Origin: Phyllobacterium trifolii
Lineage (GTDB): Bacteria; Pseudomonadota; Alphaproteobacteria; Rhizobiales; Rhizobiaceae
DNA: 64,000 nt
Direction: 5' to 3'
NCBI RefSeq assembly: GCF_014192095.1
Contig: NZ_JACHXN010000008.1
Coordinates: forward strand, 186,001 to 250,000
The translations under genes and the position numbers were made by a program. The stretch's first letter is position 1. Every line of letters begins with the position of its first letter. The notes beneath the pieces are model-generated. The model had not been told where the DNA came from, ran no database searches, and saw nothing but the letters and a program-made list of their open reading frames with translations. This document shows, piece by piece, positions 47,211-54,631 of this stretch.

Positions 47211-47792
47211 ATGAGTAGTGCTTTTCCGGAGATCTATCTCGTTCGCCATGGAGAAACAGAATGGAGTGCCTCCGGCAAGCACACGGGACGTACAGACATA
47301 CCACTGACGCCCGCTGGGGAAGAGGCCGCGCGCCATATCGCCGTCCGTCTGTCGGGCCTGACTTTCTCCGCTGTGTGGTCAAGTCCATCACAACGTGCTT
47401 CCAAAACGTGCGCGCTTGCGGGATTTGGCTCACAGGCCGTGACGAAGGCAGAATTGGCAGAGTGGGACTACGGGGCATATGAGGGGTTGACGACGAAGCA
47501 GATCCTTGCCGAACGCCCCGGATGGCGTCTGTTTCGAGATGGCTGTCCGCGGGGTGAACTGACATCGGATGTGGGCGCACGGGCGGATTTGATTATTGGC
47601 CAGCTCCGCCAAACCGATGGCACGTTTCTGATATTCTCGAGCTCTCATTTCTTGAGAGTCCTTGCGGCGCGTTGGCTCGGATTACAACCTGAAGCCGGTG
47701 GACTCTTCGTCCTCGATACGGCGAGCATAAGTATCCTCGGCTACGAACACGACCTCACTGAACCTGTCATAAGAAGGTGGAATCAAAAGTGA
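47211..47792 (+). CDS. Histidine phosphatase family protein
   Basis: A 193-residue phosphoglycerate-mutase-like phosphatase: LVRHGETEWS holds the catalytic His, GRTDIPLTPAGEEAA follows, and the second His is in FSSSHFLRVLAARWLG. The family includes CobC, SixA and acid phosphatases; the substrate is unknown. AAGGAG lies before the start. Confidence 0.85.
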   Translation: MSSAFPEIYLVRHGETEWSASGKHTGRTDIPLTPAGEEAARHIAVRLSGLTFSAVWSSPSQRASKTCALAGFGSQAVTKAELAEWDYGAYEGLTTKQILAERPGWRLFRDGCPRGELTSDVGARADLIIGQLRQTDGTFLIFSSSHFLRVLAARWLGLQPEAGGLFVLDTASISILGYEHDLTEPVIRRWNQK

Positions 47793-47802
47793 CTTGATTC
47801 CA
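47778..47802 (+). terminator. Inverted repeat at the phosphatase stop codon
   Basis: TGGAATCAA pairs perfectly with TTGATTCCA across a 7-nt loop that contains the stop codon. There is no T run, so it is a weak terminator or mRNA-end structure. Confidence 0.5.
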
Positions 47803-47908
47803 CTGATTGAAGGGATTCCGGCGCAACGCCTTCCCATGCAGATATATCCATTGAAATGCCCATGATCATCTGATTACGTGACAAGGCGGCTGGACTTTTG
47901 GGGGAACC

Positions 47909-48259
47909 ATGCCTTTTTCTCGAACGGAAGAACTGACCTATTCGTCGGCTGATTGGCAAATAATGGAGCATGCCTTTGCGCAAGCTTCAGCGCTGCTGAA
48001 GAGGTCACCAAAGACCGATCCGCGCGCCAACCGCCTGGCACGAAATGTTATGATGTTTTTTGACCGGGGCATGCGCGATCCAGATCTCATCGCAGCCGTC
48101 GCCGCCAACCGGGAAATCAGTCTCGAATTCAGGGACATCACCGAGGACAGCTCCAGACCAACAATGCGCGAAAGGGTGACCGCTGGACAGATTGCGGCGG
48201 CCTTGAGCGAGAACGATGGCAATTCTGGCAACGATGACGACTCAGCCGAAAAGTGTTGA
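47909..48259 (+). CDS. Hypothetical protein
   Basis: A 116-residue soluble, mostly helical protein (SADWQIMEHAFAQASALLKR; NRLARNVMMFFDRGMRDPDL) with an acidic, disordered Asp/Asn/Ser C-terminus. I recognise no named family. It converges on the following cNMP/reductase gene with a 67-nt gap. Confidence 0.6.
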   Translation: MPFSRTEELTYSSADWQIMEHAFAQASALLKRSPKTDPRANRLARNVMMFFDRGMRDPDLIAAVAANREISLEFRDITEDSSRPTMRERVTAGQIAAALSENDGNSGNDDDSAEKC

Positions 48260-48326
48260 GTAGATGGCCGCACACACAGGGGGCAATGCCTGTTGTGCCT
48301 GCAAGGATCATCATGCGAGTGACGTT

Positions 48327-50024
48327 TTAACCTGCCTTAGTGGCTGGGGCCGTCGGGATCTGCCTCAGATATTGGTGTATGGCCTGAACAACCACAGACC
48401 CCTCGCCCACACCGGATGCAACGCGTTTGACAGAGCCCGCGCGGACATCGCCCACGGCGAATATGCCAGATGCTGAGGTTTCGAATGGCGATCCGCTCGA
48501 AACCACACCGGCCATGATACCGGTCTCGATGAAACCGGACTTGTCCAGTTTGATGCAGCCGTCCAGCCACTCCGTGTTCGGGGCAGCACCAATCATCATG
48601 AAGATATTCGAAATAGACCGGGTCTCATCCACTCCCGTCGATCGATTTGTCCACGTTACCTTGTTTAAGTATCGATCGCCGTCGATTACAGAAATTTCGG
48701 TATAGGGATGCAACGAGATCTTGTGTGATTTTTCGATGCGTCGGACAAGATAGTCAGACATCGTTTCCTTCAAACCTGGACCCCGGACCAGAATGTGCAA
48801 ATGCTTCACTGAATGAGACAGGAACATCGCCGCCTGCCCTGCCGAATTACCGCCACCAACGACAATGACTTCCTGTTCCTGGCAAAGCTGTGCTTCCATG
48901 GCCGTCGCCGCATAGTGAATGCCCTGACCCTCGAAACGTTCGTAATTCAACAGCTCCGGCTTGCGGTAGCGGGCTCCGGTGGCGACAACAATCGCTCGGG
49001 CCGAAACAGTCTGCCCGTCGTCGAGCACAACCCGGTAAGGCAGCTCGCCGCAATCGATGGAGACGGCCATACGCGAGATGGCGAGACGTGCCCCGAACTT
49101 CTGTGCTTGAACCTGAGCACGACCGGCCAATGCCTGACCTGATATTCCCGTGGGAAATCCCAGATAGTTTTCGATCTTTGAACTCGTACCGGCTTGCCCG
49201 CCTGGCGCAACCCCTTCGATAACGATGGTTTTTAGTCCTTCGGAGGCGGCATAAACCGCGGATGCGAGACCTGAAGGGCCGGCGCCAACAACGAGCACAT
49301 CATAGACATCGTTCGGGTCGATGCGTTCCGTCAGCCCTAAAACGTCAGCGAGTTGGCCTGTTGTTGGATTTTGCAGGACCGCTTTTCCCGGCGGAACAAT
49401 GACGGGTAGCGACAGCGAACAAATCTTCAACGCCGTGACCATTTCCTTTGCATGCGGATCAACATCGGAGTCGATCAGCCTGTGCGGATAGCTGTTGCGC
49501 GTGAGAAACCGTTGCAACCTCAATGTGTCCGCTGCGTGGCTCGGCCCTATCAGGACAACGCCAGCCTGACCGTGTTTGATAAACCCAACGCGGCGAAGGA
49601 TCAGCGCCCGCGTGATGATTTCACCGATATCCGGCTCAGCAGACATCATCCGCAGGAACGAACTGCGCTCAACGCGCACAAGGTGCGCATCCTCGCCCGC
49701 TCGAGCCGAGACAAGATTCTCGCGATTGTTGAACAGATCGAGTTCCCCGGTGAACTCCCGTTCGCCTTGAACGGTGAGAACCCTTGGTACACCGTCATCG
49801 CCGAGATCGAGTATTTCGATCGAGCCCGACTTTATCAAAAAGAAATCGGTCTGACGTTCGCCGCGGCTGTACAAAATAGTGCCTTTGGCTACCTTGAAGT
49901 CAAACCCAAATGACGAAACACGGTCCACCATCTCTTCGTCGAGACGCGGGAAGGTCTGGGCTCTGCGCGCGTAGGGATCACTCGCGTCGGATGAAATGTC
50001 TCCGCTGAATTCTGTCTGACTCAT
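48327..50024 (-). CDS. cNMP-domain fused thioredoxin-reductase-like flavoprotein
   Basis: A 565-residue three-part protein. Residues 30-150 resemble a cyclic-nucleotide-binding domain (FKVAKGTILYSRGERQTDFF). Residues 155-230 form a thioredoxin-like fold without CxxC. Residues 240-555 are a thioredoxin-reductase-type FAD/NAD(P)H domain (VLVVGAGPSGLASAVYAASEG; VVGGGNSAGQAAMFL; GIFAVGDVRAG). The usual CATC active site is replaced: the corresponding segment reads HYAATAMEAQLC, with no cysteine pair. It is probably a regulator or a reductase for a different partner. Confidence 0.8.
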   Translation of the reverse strand: MSQTEFSGDISSDASDPYARRAQTFPRLDEEMVDRVSSFGFDFKVAKGTILYSRGERQTDFFLIKSGSIEILDLGDDGVPRVLTVQGEREFTGELDLFNNRENLVSARAGEDAHLVRVERSSFLRMMSAEPDIGEIITRALILRRVGFIKHGQAGVVLIGPSHAADTLRLQRFLTRNSYPHRLIDSDVDPHAKEMVTALKICSLSLPVIVPPGKAVLQNPTTGQLADVLGLTERIDPNDVYDVLVVGAGPSGLASAVYAASEGLKTIVIEGVAPGGQAGTSSKIENYLGFPTGISGQALAGRAQVQAQKFGARLAISRMAVSIDCGELPYRVVLDDGQTVSARAIVVATGARYRKPELLNYERFEGQGIHYAATAMEAQLCQEQEVIVVGGGNSAGQAAMFLSHSVKHLHILVRGPGLKETMSDYLVRRIEKSHKISLHPYTEISVIDGDRYLNKVTWTNRSTGVDETRSISNIFMMIGAAPNTEWLDGCIKLDKSGFIETGIMAGVVSSGSPFETSASGIFAVGDVRAGSVKRVASGVGEGSVVVQAIHQYLRQIPTAPATKAG

Positions 50025-50128
50025 AACGGCACACTCGCGCTGATTTGCTTGCCAAGATTTCTGCCTGTCATTATGGCCGTTTTCTTCTGCAGAGCAACGC
50101 GGCGCAATGTGGTTTGGTGTCCGGATTC

Positions 50129-51007
50129 TCAGCCTGCAAACCGTGGCTCGGGTATGCCTTTGATGCCAAGCCCCGTGATCGCGAAAAGGCTGCCGCGCAA
50201 GACACCATCTCCCGGAAATCTTGGCAAGGGCGGCTTTGCCATGGATGTCACGTAGATGATGTCCAGATCCGGACCGCCGAACATGATGCTCGTAACCTTC
50301 TTCACCGGCATATCGATGACGCGGTCCACGGTGCCGTCGGGCCGATAGCGGACAACTTTGCCATCATAGACCTGTGCGTTCCATAGGCAGCCTTCCGCGT
50401 CGACCGTGGAGCCATCGGCGGCACCGCCTGTCGATGTGTCTATCTTGGTAAAGGTTCGGCGATTGGACACATTTCCCGTCGCCTGGTCATAGTCGTAAAC
50501 CCATATCTCGCCCGACCACGAATCCGCGAAATAGAACAGGCTTCCATCGGGGCTCCAGCACGGGCCATTCGAAACGATGATACCATCGTCGAGCTTGTGC
50601 ACGCTGAGGTCGGGATCGACACGATAGAGCGCGCCGTTCGGACCGCTCTCCATCGTGTCCATGGAGCCGGCGATAAACCTTCCCTGCTTGTCGACCTTGC
50701 CGTCATTGATGCGGTTTTCCGACTTATCCGGTTCGGGATCGTGGATGAGTTCGACATCGCCTGTCTTGAAATCGAGCAGATGAAATCCGCGTGCCAGTGA
50801 CACGATGGCGCCATTTCCATCCTTGCGCAGCGCCATCGAGCCGATTTTCATCGGGACATCCCACGAGCGGATTTCCCGGCCATCGGCCGTCGCACGAAAT
50901 ACGCGGCCATCGAAGCTGTCGATCCAGTAGAGCCGCTGCTGATCGACATCCCACAGCGGGCCCTCACCCAGCGTGGTCTTTACGTCCACCACCACATCGA
51001 TTTTCAT
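50129..51007 (-). CDS. SMP-30/gluconolactonase family lactonase (copy 1)
   Basis: A 292-residue six-bladed beta-propeller of the SMP-30 type: LGEGPLWDVDQQRLYWIDSFDG holds the metal-ligand Glu, then NDGKVDKQGRFIAGSMD and SNGPCWSPDGSLFYFADSWSGEI. It hydrolyses sugar lactones to aldonates with a divalent metal. Start 51007 follows GGAGG and lies 10 nt after the first lactonase stop; the two are paralogs. It is the last gene of the catabolic operon. Confidence 0.88.
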   Translation of the reverse strand: MKIDVVVDVKTTLGEGPLWDVDQQRLYWIDSFDGRVFRATADGREIRSWDVPMKIGSMALRKDGNGAIVSLARGFHLLDFKTGDVELIHDPEPDKSENRINDGKVDKQGRFIAGSMDTMESGPNGALYRVDPDLSVHKLDDGIIVSNGPCWSPDGSLFYFADSWSGEIWVYDYDQATGNVSNRRTFTKIDTSTGGAADGSTVDAEGCLWNAQVYDGKVVRYRPDGTVDRVIDMPVKKVTSIMFGGPDLDIIYVTSMAKPPLPRFPGDGVLRGSLFAITGLGIKGIPEPRFAG

Positions 51008-51017
51008 GTTTCCTCCA

Positions 51018-51890
51018 TCATCCCTTGAAACGCGGTTCCGGCAGACCGCGCACGCCAAGTCCATGAACTGCAAACATGCAGCCGGCCTCGCGTTCGCAAT
51101 GATATTGATTGTTGAAGGGCCGGGCCATCGACGTGACATACGCGATATCCAGCTCCGGGCCACCAAAGGTGATGCTCGTTGTCGATTGCACTGGCAGGCC
51201 GACAATGCGGTCGATCACACCGTTCGGATCAAACCGGATGAGCCGTCCGGAATAGACTTCGACGCTCCAGACATATCCTTCCGCATCGACAGTCGCGCCG
51301 TCGGGATAGCCGCGCAGACTGTCAAAGCTCGTAAACACGCGCCGCGACCCTACTGTACCCGACGCGGTGTCATAGCTATAGGCGTAGATTGCTTTCTTAT
51401 GGCTGTCAGCGAAATACAGTGTCGTTCCGTCGGGGCTGAAACAGGGCCCGTTCGAACAAATGATGCCCGTATCGAGCGTGTGCAGCGAAAGATCGGGATC
51501 AAGGCGAAAGAGCGTACCAACCGGGTCGCGTTCCTCGAAATCCATTGAACCCGCAACAAAGCGTCCCTGGCGGTCAACCTTTCCATCGTTGAGGCGCGGT
51601 CGAAGCTCGCCTGGATGGGTCTCATGCAGCAGCTCGACGGCACCCGTTTCAAAATCCAGTGTGTGAAATCCATTGCGCAGTGCAACAATGGTGCCGCCCT
51701 TTTCTCGCAATGCCAGCGAGCCGACCGGTTCCGGCAGGTTCCAGCTCTTGCGGTTGCCGCCTCTGGCATCACAGGAATAGACTGCAGGTGCGTAGGAATC
51801 GATCCAGTACAAACGCTGTTCCTCGACGTCCCATAGGGGACCCTCGCCCAGCTGATTGCGATCTTCGCTGAAAACCTCGATCCGCAGCAT
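51018..51890 (-). CDS. SMP-30/gluconolactonase family lactonase (copy 2)
   Basis: A 290-residue SMP-30 propeller paralogous to the next gene. LGEGPLWDVEEQRLYWIDSY, NDGKVDRQGRFVAGSMDF and CSNGPCFSPDGTTLYFADS carry the same metal and active-site residues. The ATG at 51890 is preferred because GGAGGG is 5 nt upstream. It starts 9 nt after the BKACE gene stop. Different lactone ring size or stereochemistry could explain the duplication. Confidence 0.88.
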   Translation of the reverse strand: MLRIEVFSEDRNQLGEGPLWDVEEQRLYWIDSYAPAVYSCDARGGNRKSWNLPEPVGSLALREKGGTIVALRNGFHTLDFETGAVELLHETHPGELRPRLNDGKVDRQGRFVAGSMDFEERDPVGTLFRLDPDLSLHTLDTGIICSNGPCFSPDGTTLYFADSHKKAIYAYSYDTASGTVGSRRVFTSFDSLRGYPDGATVDAEGYVWSVEVYSGRLIRFDPNGVIDRIVGLPVQSTTSITFGGPELDIAYVTSMARPFNNQYHCEREAGCMFAVHGLGVRGLPEPRFKG

Positions 51891-51899
51891 CATACCCTC

Positions 51900-52862
51900 C
51901 TAGAACGCGACCTTGTCGCCGCCCTTGAGTTGCAGGATCGCGCGCGCATCGTCCGGCGTCGCCACTTCCATGCCGAGCCCTTCGATGATCTTGCGCGCGA
52001 GCAGAACCTGATCGGCATTGGACTTTGCCAGCTTGCCCTTGCCGGCCCAGAGACTGTCTTCGAGGCCAACCCGGATATTGCCGCCCAGCGCCGCCGCCTG
52101 AGCGGCGATGCGGAGCTGGCTCGATCCGGCGCCCAGCACCGACCAGCGATAGTTGTCACCGAAAAGCCGGTCGGCAGTGCGTTTCATATGCGCGACGTCT
52201 TCGGGATGCGTGCCGATTGCGCCCAGAAGTCCAAAAACTGACTGCACGAAGAACGGCGGCTTTACCAATCCACGATCGGCGAAATGCGCTAGATTGTAGA
52301 GGTGGGCTATGTCGTAGCACTCGAACTCAAATCGCGTACCGTTGTCGTAACAGGTCGCAAGAATGTACTCGATGTCCTTGAAACTATTGCGGAATACCAG
52401 ATCGCGGGTCGCCTCCAGATGCGGCTTCTCCCAATCGAACTTGAACTCCTTGTATTTGTCGACGAGGTGATAAAGTCCGAAATTGATCGAACCCATATTG
52501 AGCGAAGCCACCTCCGGCTTGAAGGTTGCCGCCGGTTTCACCCGCTCTTCAACCTTCATATAAGGGCTGCCGCCGGTGGTGATATTGATGGCGGCATTGG
52601 TGTTCTGCTTGATGCGCGGCAGGAACTTGGCAAAAGCTTCCGGCGTTTGGTCCGGCTTGCCGGTTTCCGGATCGCGCGCATGGAGATGCAGGATCGCGGC
52701 GCCCGCCTCTGCTGCAGCGAGCGCTTCCTTCGCTATCTCGTCGGGCGTGATTGGCAGATAGGGCGACATTGTCGGCGTGTGGATCGCACCGGTTATGGCA
52801 CAAGTAATGATGACCTTGCCCTTTGTGCTCGAACCGCTTGTCACTCGTGTCGTCTCGCTCAT
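51900..52862 (-). CDS. Beta-keto acid cleavage enzyme (BKACE, DUF849)
   Basis: A 320-residue TIM-barrel of the Kce/BKACE family. The metal His pair lies in LHLHARDPETG, the N-terminal ITCAITGAIHTP is conserved, and VGLEDSLW holds the catalytic Glu near the C-terminus. These enzymes use acetyl-CoA to split a 3-keto acid into acetoacetate and a CoA ester; known members act on 3-keto-5-aminohexanoate and dehydrocarnitine. Substrate here is undetermined. It overlaps the dehydrogenase gene by 4 nt. Confidence 0.9.
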   Translation of the reverse strand: MSETTRVTSGSSTKGKVIITCAITGAIHTPTMSPYLPITPDEIAKEALAAAEAGAAILHLHARDPETGKPDQTPEAFAKFLPRIKQNTNAAINITTGGSPYMKVEERVKPAATFKPEVASLNMGSINFGLYHLVDKYKEFKFDWEKPHLEATRDLVFRNSFKDIEYILATCYDNGTRFEFECYDIAHLYNLAHFADRGLVKPPFFVQSVFGLLGAIGTHPEDVAHMKRTADRLFGDNYRWSVLGAGSSQLRIAAQAAALGGNIRVGLEDSLWAGKGKLAKSNADQVLLARKIIEGLGMEVATPDDARAILQLKGGDKVAF

Positions 52863-53806
52863 TGTCCGAACTCCTGCGTTGATTTCTTCTTGTGCGCCGC
52901 AAGCGCCATGAGACGCCGGTCGCGCCAGACCTGGCGATCGACCAGCTTTTCCTGCGGCAGCTTTTCGCGCCGGCCGGCCTCTACGGTTTCGAGCACATCG
53001 CCTGCCCAGTCGACGCGACGCTGCATCTGGGGAAACAGACGCTCGTAGATTATCTGATAGCGTTCGACATAGTCGCGCACGCCCCCCGGTGCGTTGAGAT
53101 CGATCGTCTCGAATGGCCCCATAAACGACCAGCGGAGGGCAAGTCCGTCACGAATGCCGATATCGACGTCTTCGACTGTCGCATACCCATCGGCCACCAG
53201 CCGAAAGGCCTCCTCGAGAAGGGCGCCCTGCATGCGGTTCATGATGAATCCGTCGAGTTCGCGCTTCATGACCAGCGGCGCATGTCCCGCAGCAATCAAG
53301 AACGCGCGGGTCCGTTCCACGACCTCGCCCGAGGTCCAGGGTGCCGGTACAACTTCGGCCGCAGGAATGAGATATGGCGGGTTGATCGGGTGAACGACAA
53401 GACAACGCTGGCGGTTTTTCAGGTGCTCTGTGAATTTTGAAGGAAGCAAGGCCGACGTCGAACTCGCGATCACGGCCGACGCATCGGCATTCTCATCGAG
53501 GAGCGAAAACACCTTGATCTTTGTTTCGAGATTTTCCGGGGTATTTTCCTGAATGTGGCCTGCGCCTTCCAGCGCCTTTGTGAGATCCGTTTCAGCTACG
53601 ATGCGCGACAGAACCGCTTCGGGCGAATGCCCGTTGAGCAGGTCGTTCCGCTCAAGATCGGCGAGCACATCGGCAATATATCCGCGAGCCTTGGCCACGG
53701 CGTCCGGCGCCTGATCCCACAGGCTCACCTGATAGCCGGCACGGGCGAAACTGATGGCCCAAGCTCTGCCGATGAAACCGCTGCCGATGATCGCTGTCTT
53801 TTGCAT
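52859..53806 (-). CDS. L-gulonate 3-dehydrogenase-like (CRYL1/3-hydroxyacyl-CoA DH fold)
   Basis: A 315-residue NAD-dependent dehydrogenase. AIIGSGFIGRAWAISFARAG binds NAD; SSTSALLPSKF, VHPINPPYLIPAAEVVPAP and MGPFETIDLNAPGG closely follow animal lambda-crystallin (CRYL1), which oxidises L-gulonate at C3. Carnitine dehydrogenase has the same fold and is the main alternative. The start at 53806 is set by the family N-terminus. Its product, a 3-keto acid, is the type of substrate BKACE cleaves, and the two genes overlap by 4 nt. Confidence 0.85.
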   Translation of the reverse strand: MQKTAIIGSGFIGRAWAISFARAGYQVSLWDQAPDAVAKARGYIADVLADLERNDLLNGHSPEAVLSRIVAETDLTKALEGAGHIQENTPENLETKIKVFSLLDENADASAVIASSTSALLPSKFTEHLKNRQRCLVVHPINPPYLIPAAEVVPAPWTSGEVVERTRAFLIAAGHAPLVMKRELDGFIMNRMQGALLEEAFRLVADGYATVEDVDIGIRDGLALRWSFMGPFETIDLNAPGGVRDYVERYQIIYERLFPQMQRRVDWAGDVLETVEAGRREKLPQEKLVDRQVWRDRRLMALAAHKKKSTQEFGQ

Positions 53807-53813
53807 CGCTACC

Positions 53814-54623
53814 TCACAGAGTTTCGACATTGCCATCAACGCCGAGCGACTGGCCCGAAATGTTGATACCGGCATTGGAAAGCAGAAAGGCGACCATCGT
53901 TGCGACGTCGTAGGGACTGACCATCCGCCGCAGCGAAACACTCTCAAGATAGCGCTCGGTCATTTCCTCATGCGAGATACCCAGTTGCCTCGCCCGGTTG
54001 CTGATGACGTTTTCAATGCGTGGTCCCTCGACAATGCCAGGCAGAATCGCATTGACGCGGATCGCATGCGGCCCGAGCTCCTTGGCGAGACTTTGGGTAA
54101 AGCCGATCACGCCGAATTTGGCCGCAGAATATGGGGTGCGAAAAGCATAACCGTGCTTGCCGGCGGCAGATGACATATTGACGATCGATCCGCCTCCAGA
54201 TGCCTTAAGCATCGGTACGGCGCGCCGCGCACAAAGGAACTGTCCGGTCAGGCAGATGTCGATGCACCGGCGCCAGTCCTCCGTGCTGATCTCATCGACA
54301 CCGCCAGTCGGACCGGCAATGCCCGCATTGTTGATGAGCGCGTCGAGACCACCCAGTGAAGAGGACACCTCCTCGAACATGCGGTCGACATCTTCTTCGC
54401 GGGAGACGTCGGCCAGCGTCGCATGAGCCAGCGAAACACTATTCTGCGCTTCGTCCAGCAGCGATTGGGATATGTCGCAGATCGCGACGCGTGCACCGAG
54501 CCGTGAAAGGGTTGCGGCAATTGCGTAGCCAATACCGGAGCCCCCCGCCGTGACCAACACTCTCTGATCGCGCAAACCACCCAAGAATTCTTCCGCAGAT
54601 GCTGGAGCAATTTTATTCATCAT
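53814..54623 (-). CDS. SDR family sugar/alcohol dehydrogenase
   Basis: A 269-residue classical short-chain dehydrogenase: VTAGGSGIGYAIAATLSRLG, NNAGIAGPTGG, then Ser in MSSAAGKHG, the YSAAK catalytic pair and PGIVEGPRIENV. It oxidises or reduces a sugar-like alcohol. The start at 54623 (or 54620) follows AGGAGG by 4-7 nt. It lies just after the transporter permease gene and 7 nt before the CRYL1-like gene. Confidence 0.85.
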   Translation of the reverse strand: MMNKIAPASAEEFLGGLRDQRVLVTAGGSGIGYAIAATLSRLGARVAICDISQSLLDEAQNSVSLAHATLADVSREEDVDRMFEEVSSSLGGLDALINNAGIAGPTGGVDEISTEDWRRCIDICLTGQFLCARRAVPMLKASGGGSIVNMSSAAGKHGYAFRTPYSAAKFGVIGFTQSLAKELGPHAIRVNAILPGIVEGPRIENVISNRARQLGISHEEMTERYLESVSLRRMVSPYDVATMVAFLLSNAGINISGQSLGVDGNVETL

Positions 54624-54631
54624 TCGTCCTC

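Noticed and set aside
46387-47580. A 397-residue minus-strand open frame opposite the desaturase and phosphatase
   Set aside because: It is antisense to two proteins with clear catalytic motifs, has a Arg/His/Pro-biased composition and no family features; a shadow frame.
52859-53806. Naming the dehydrogenase cdhA (carnitine dehydrogenase)
   Set aside because: The active-site segments follow CRYL1 more closely and the neighbours are lactonases and a sugar transporter; carnitine remains an alternative, not the call.
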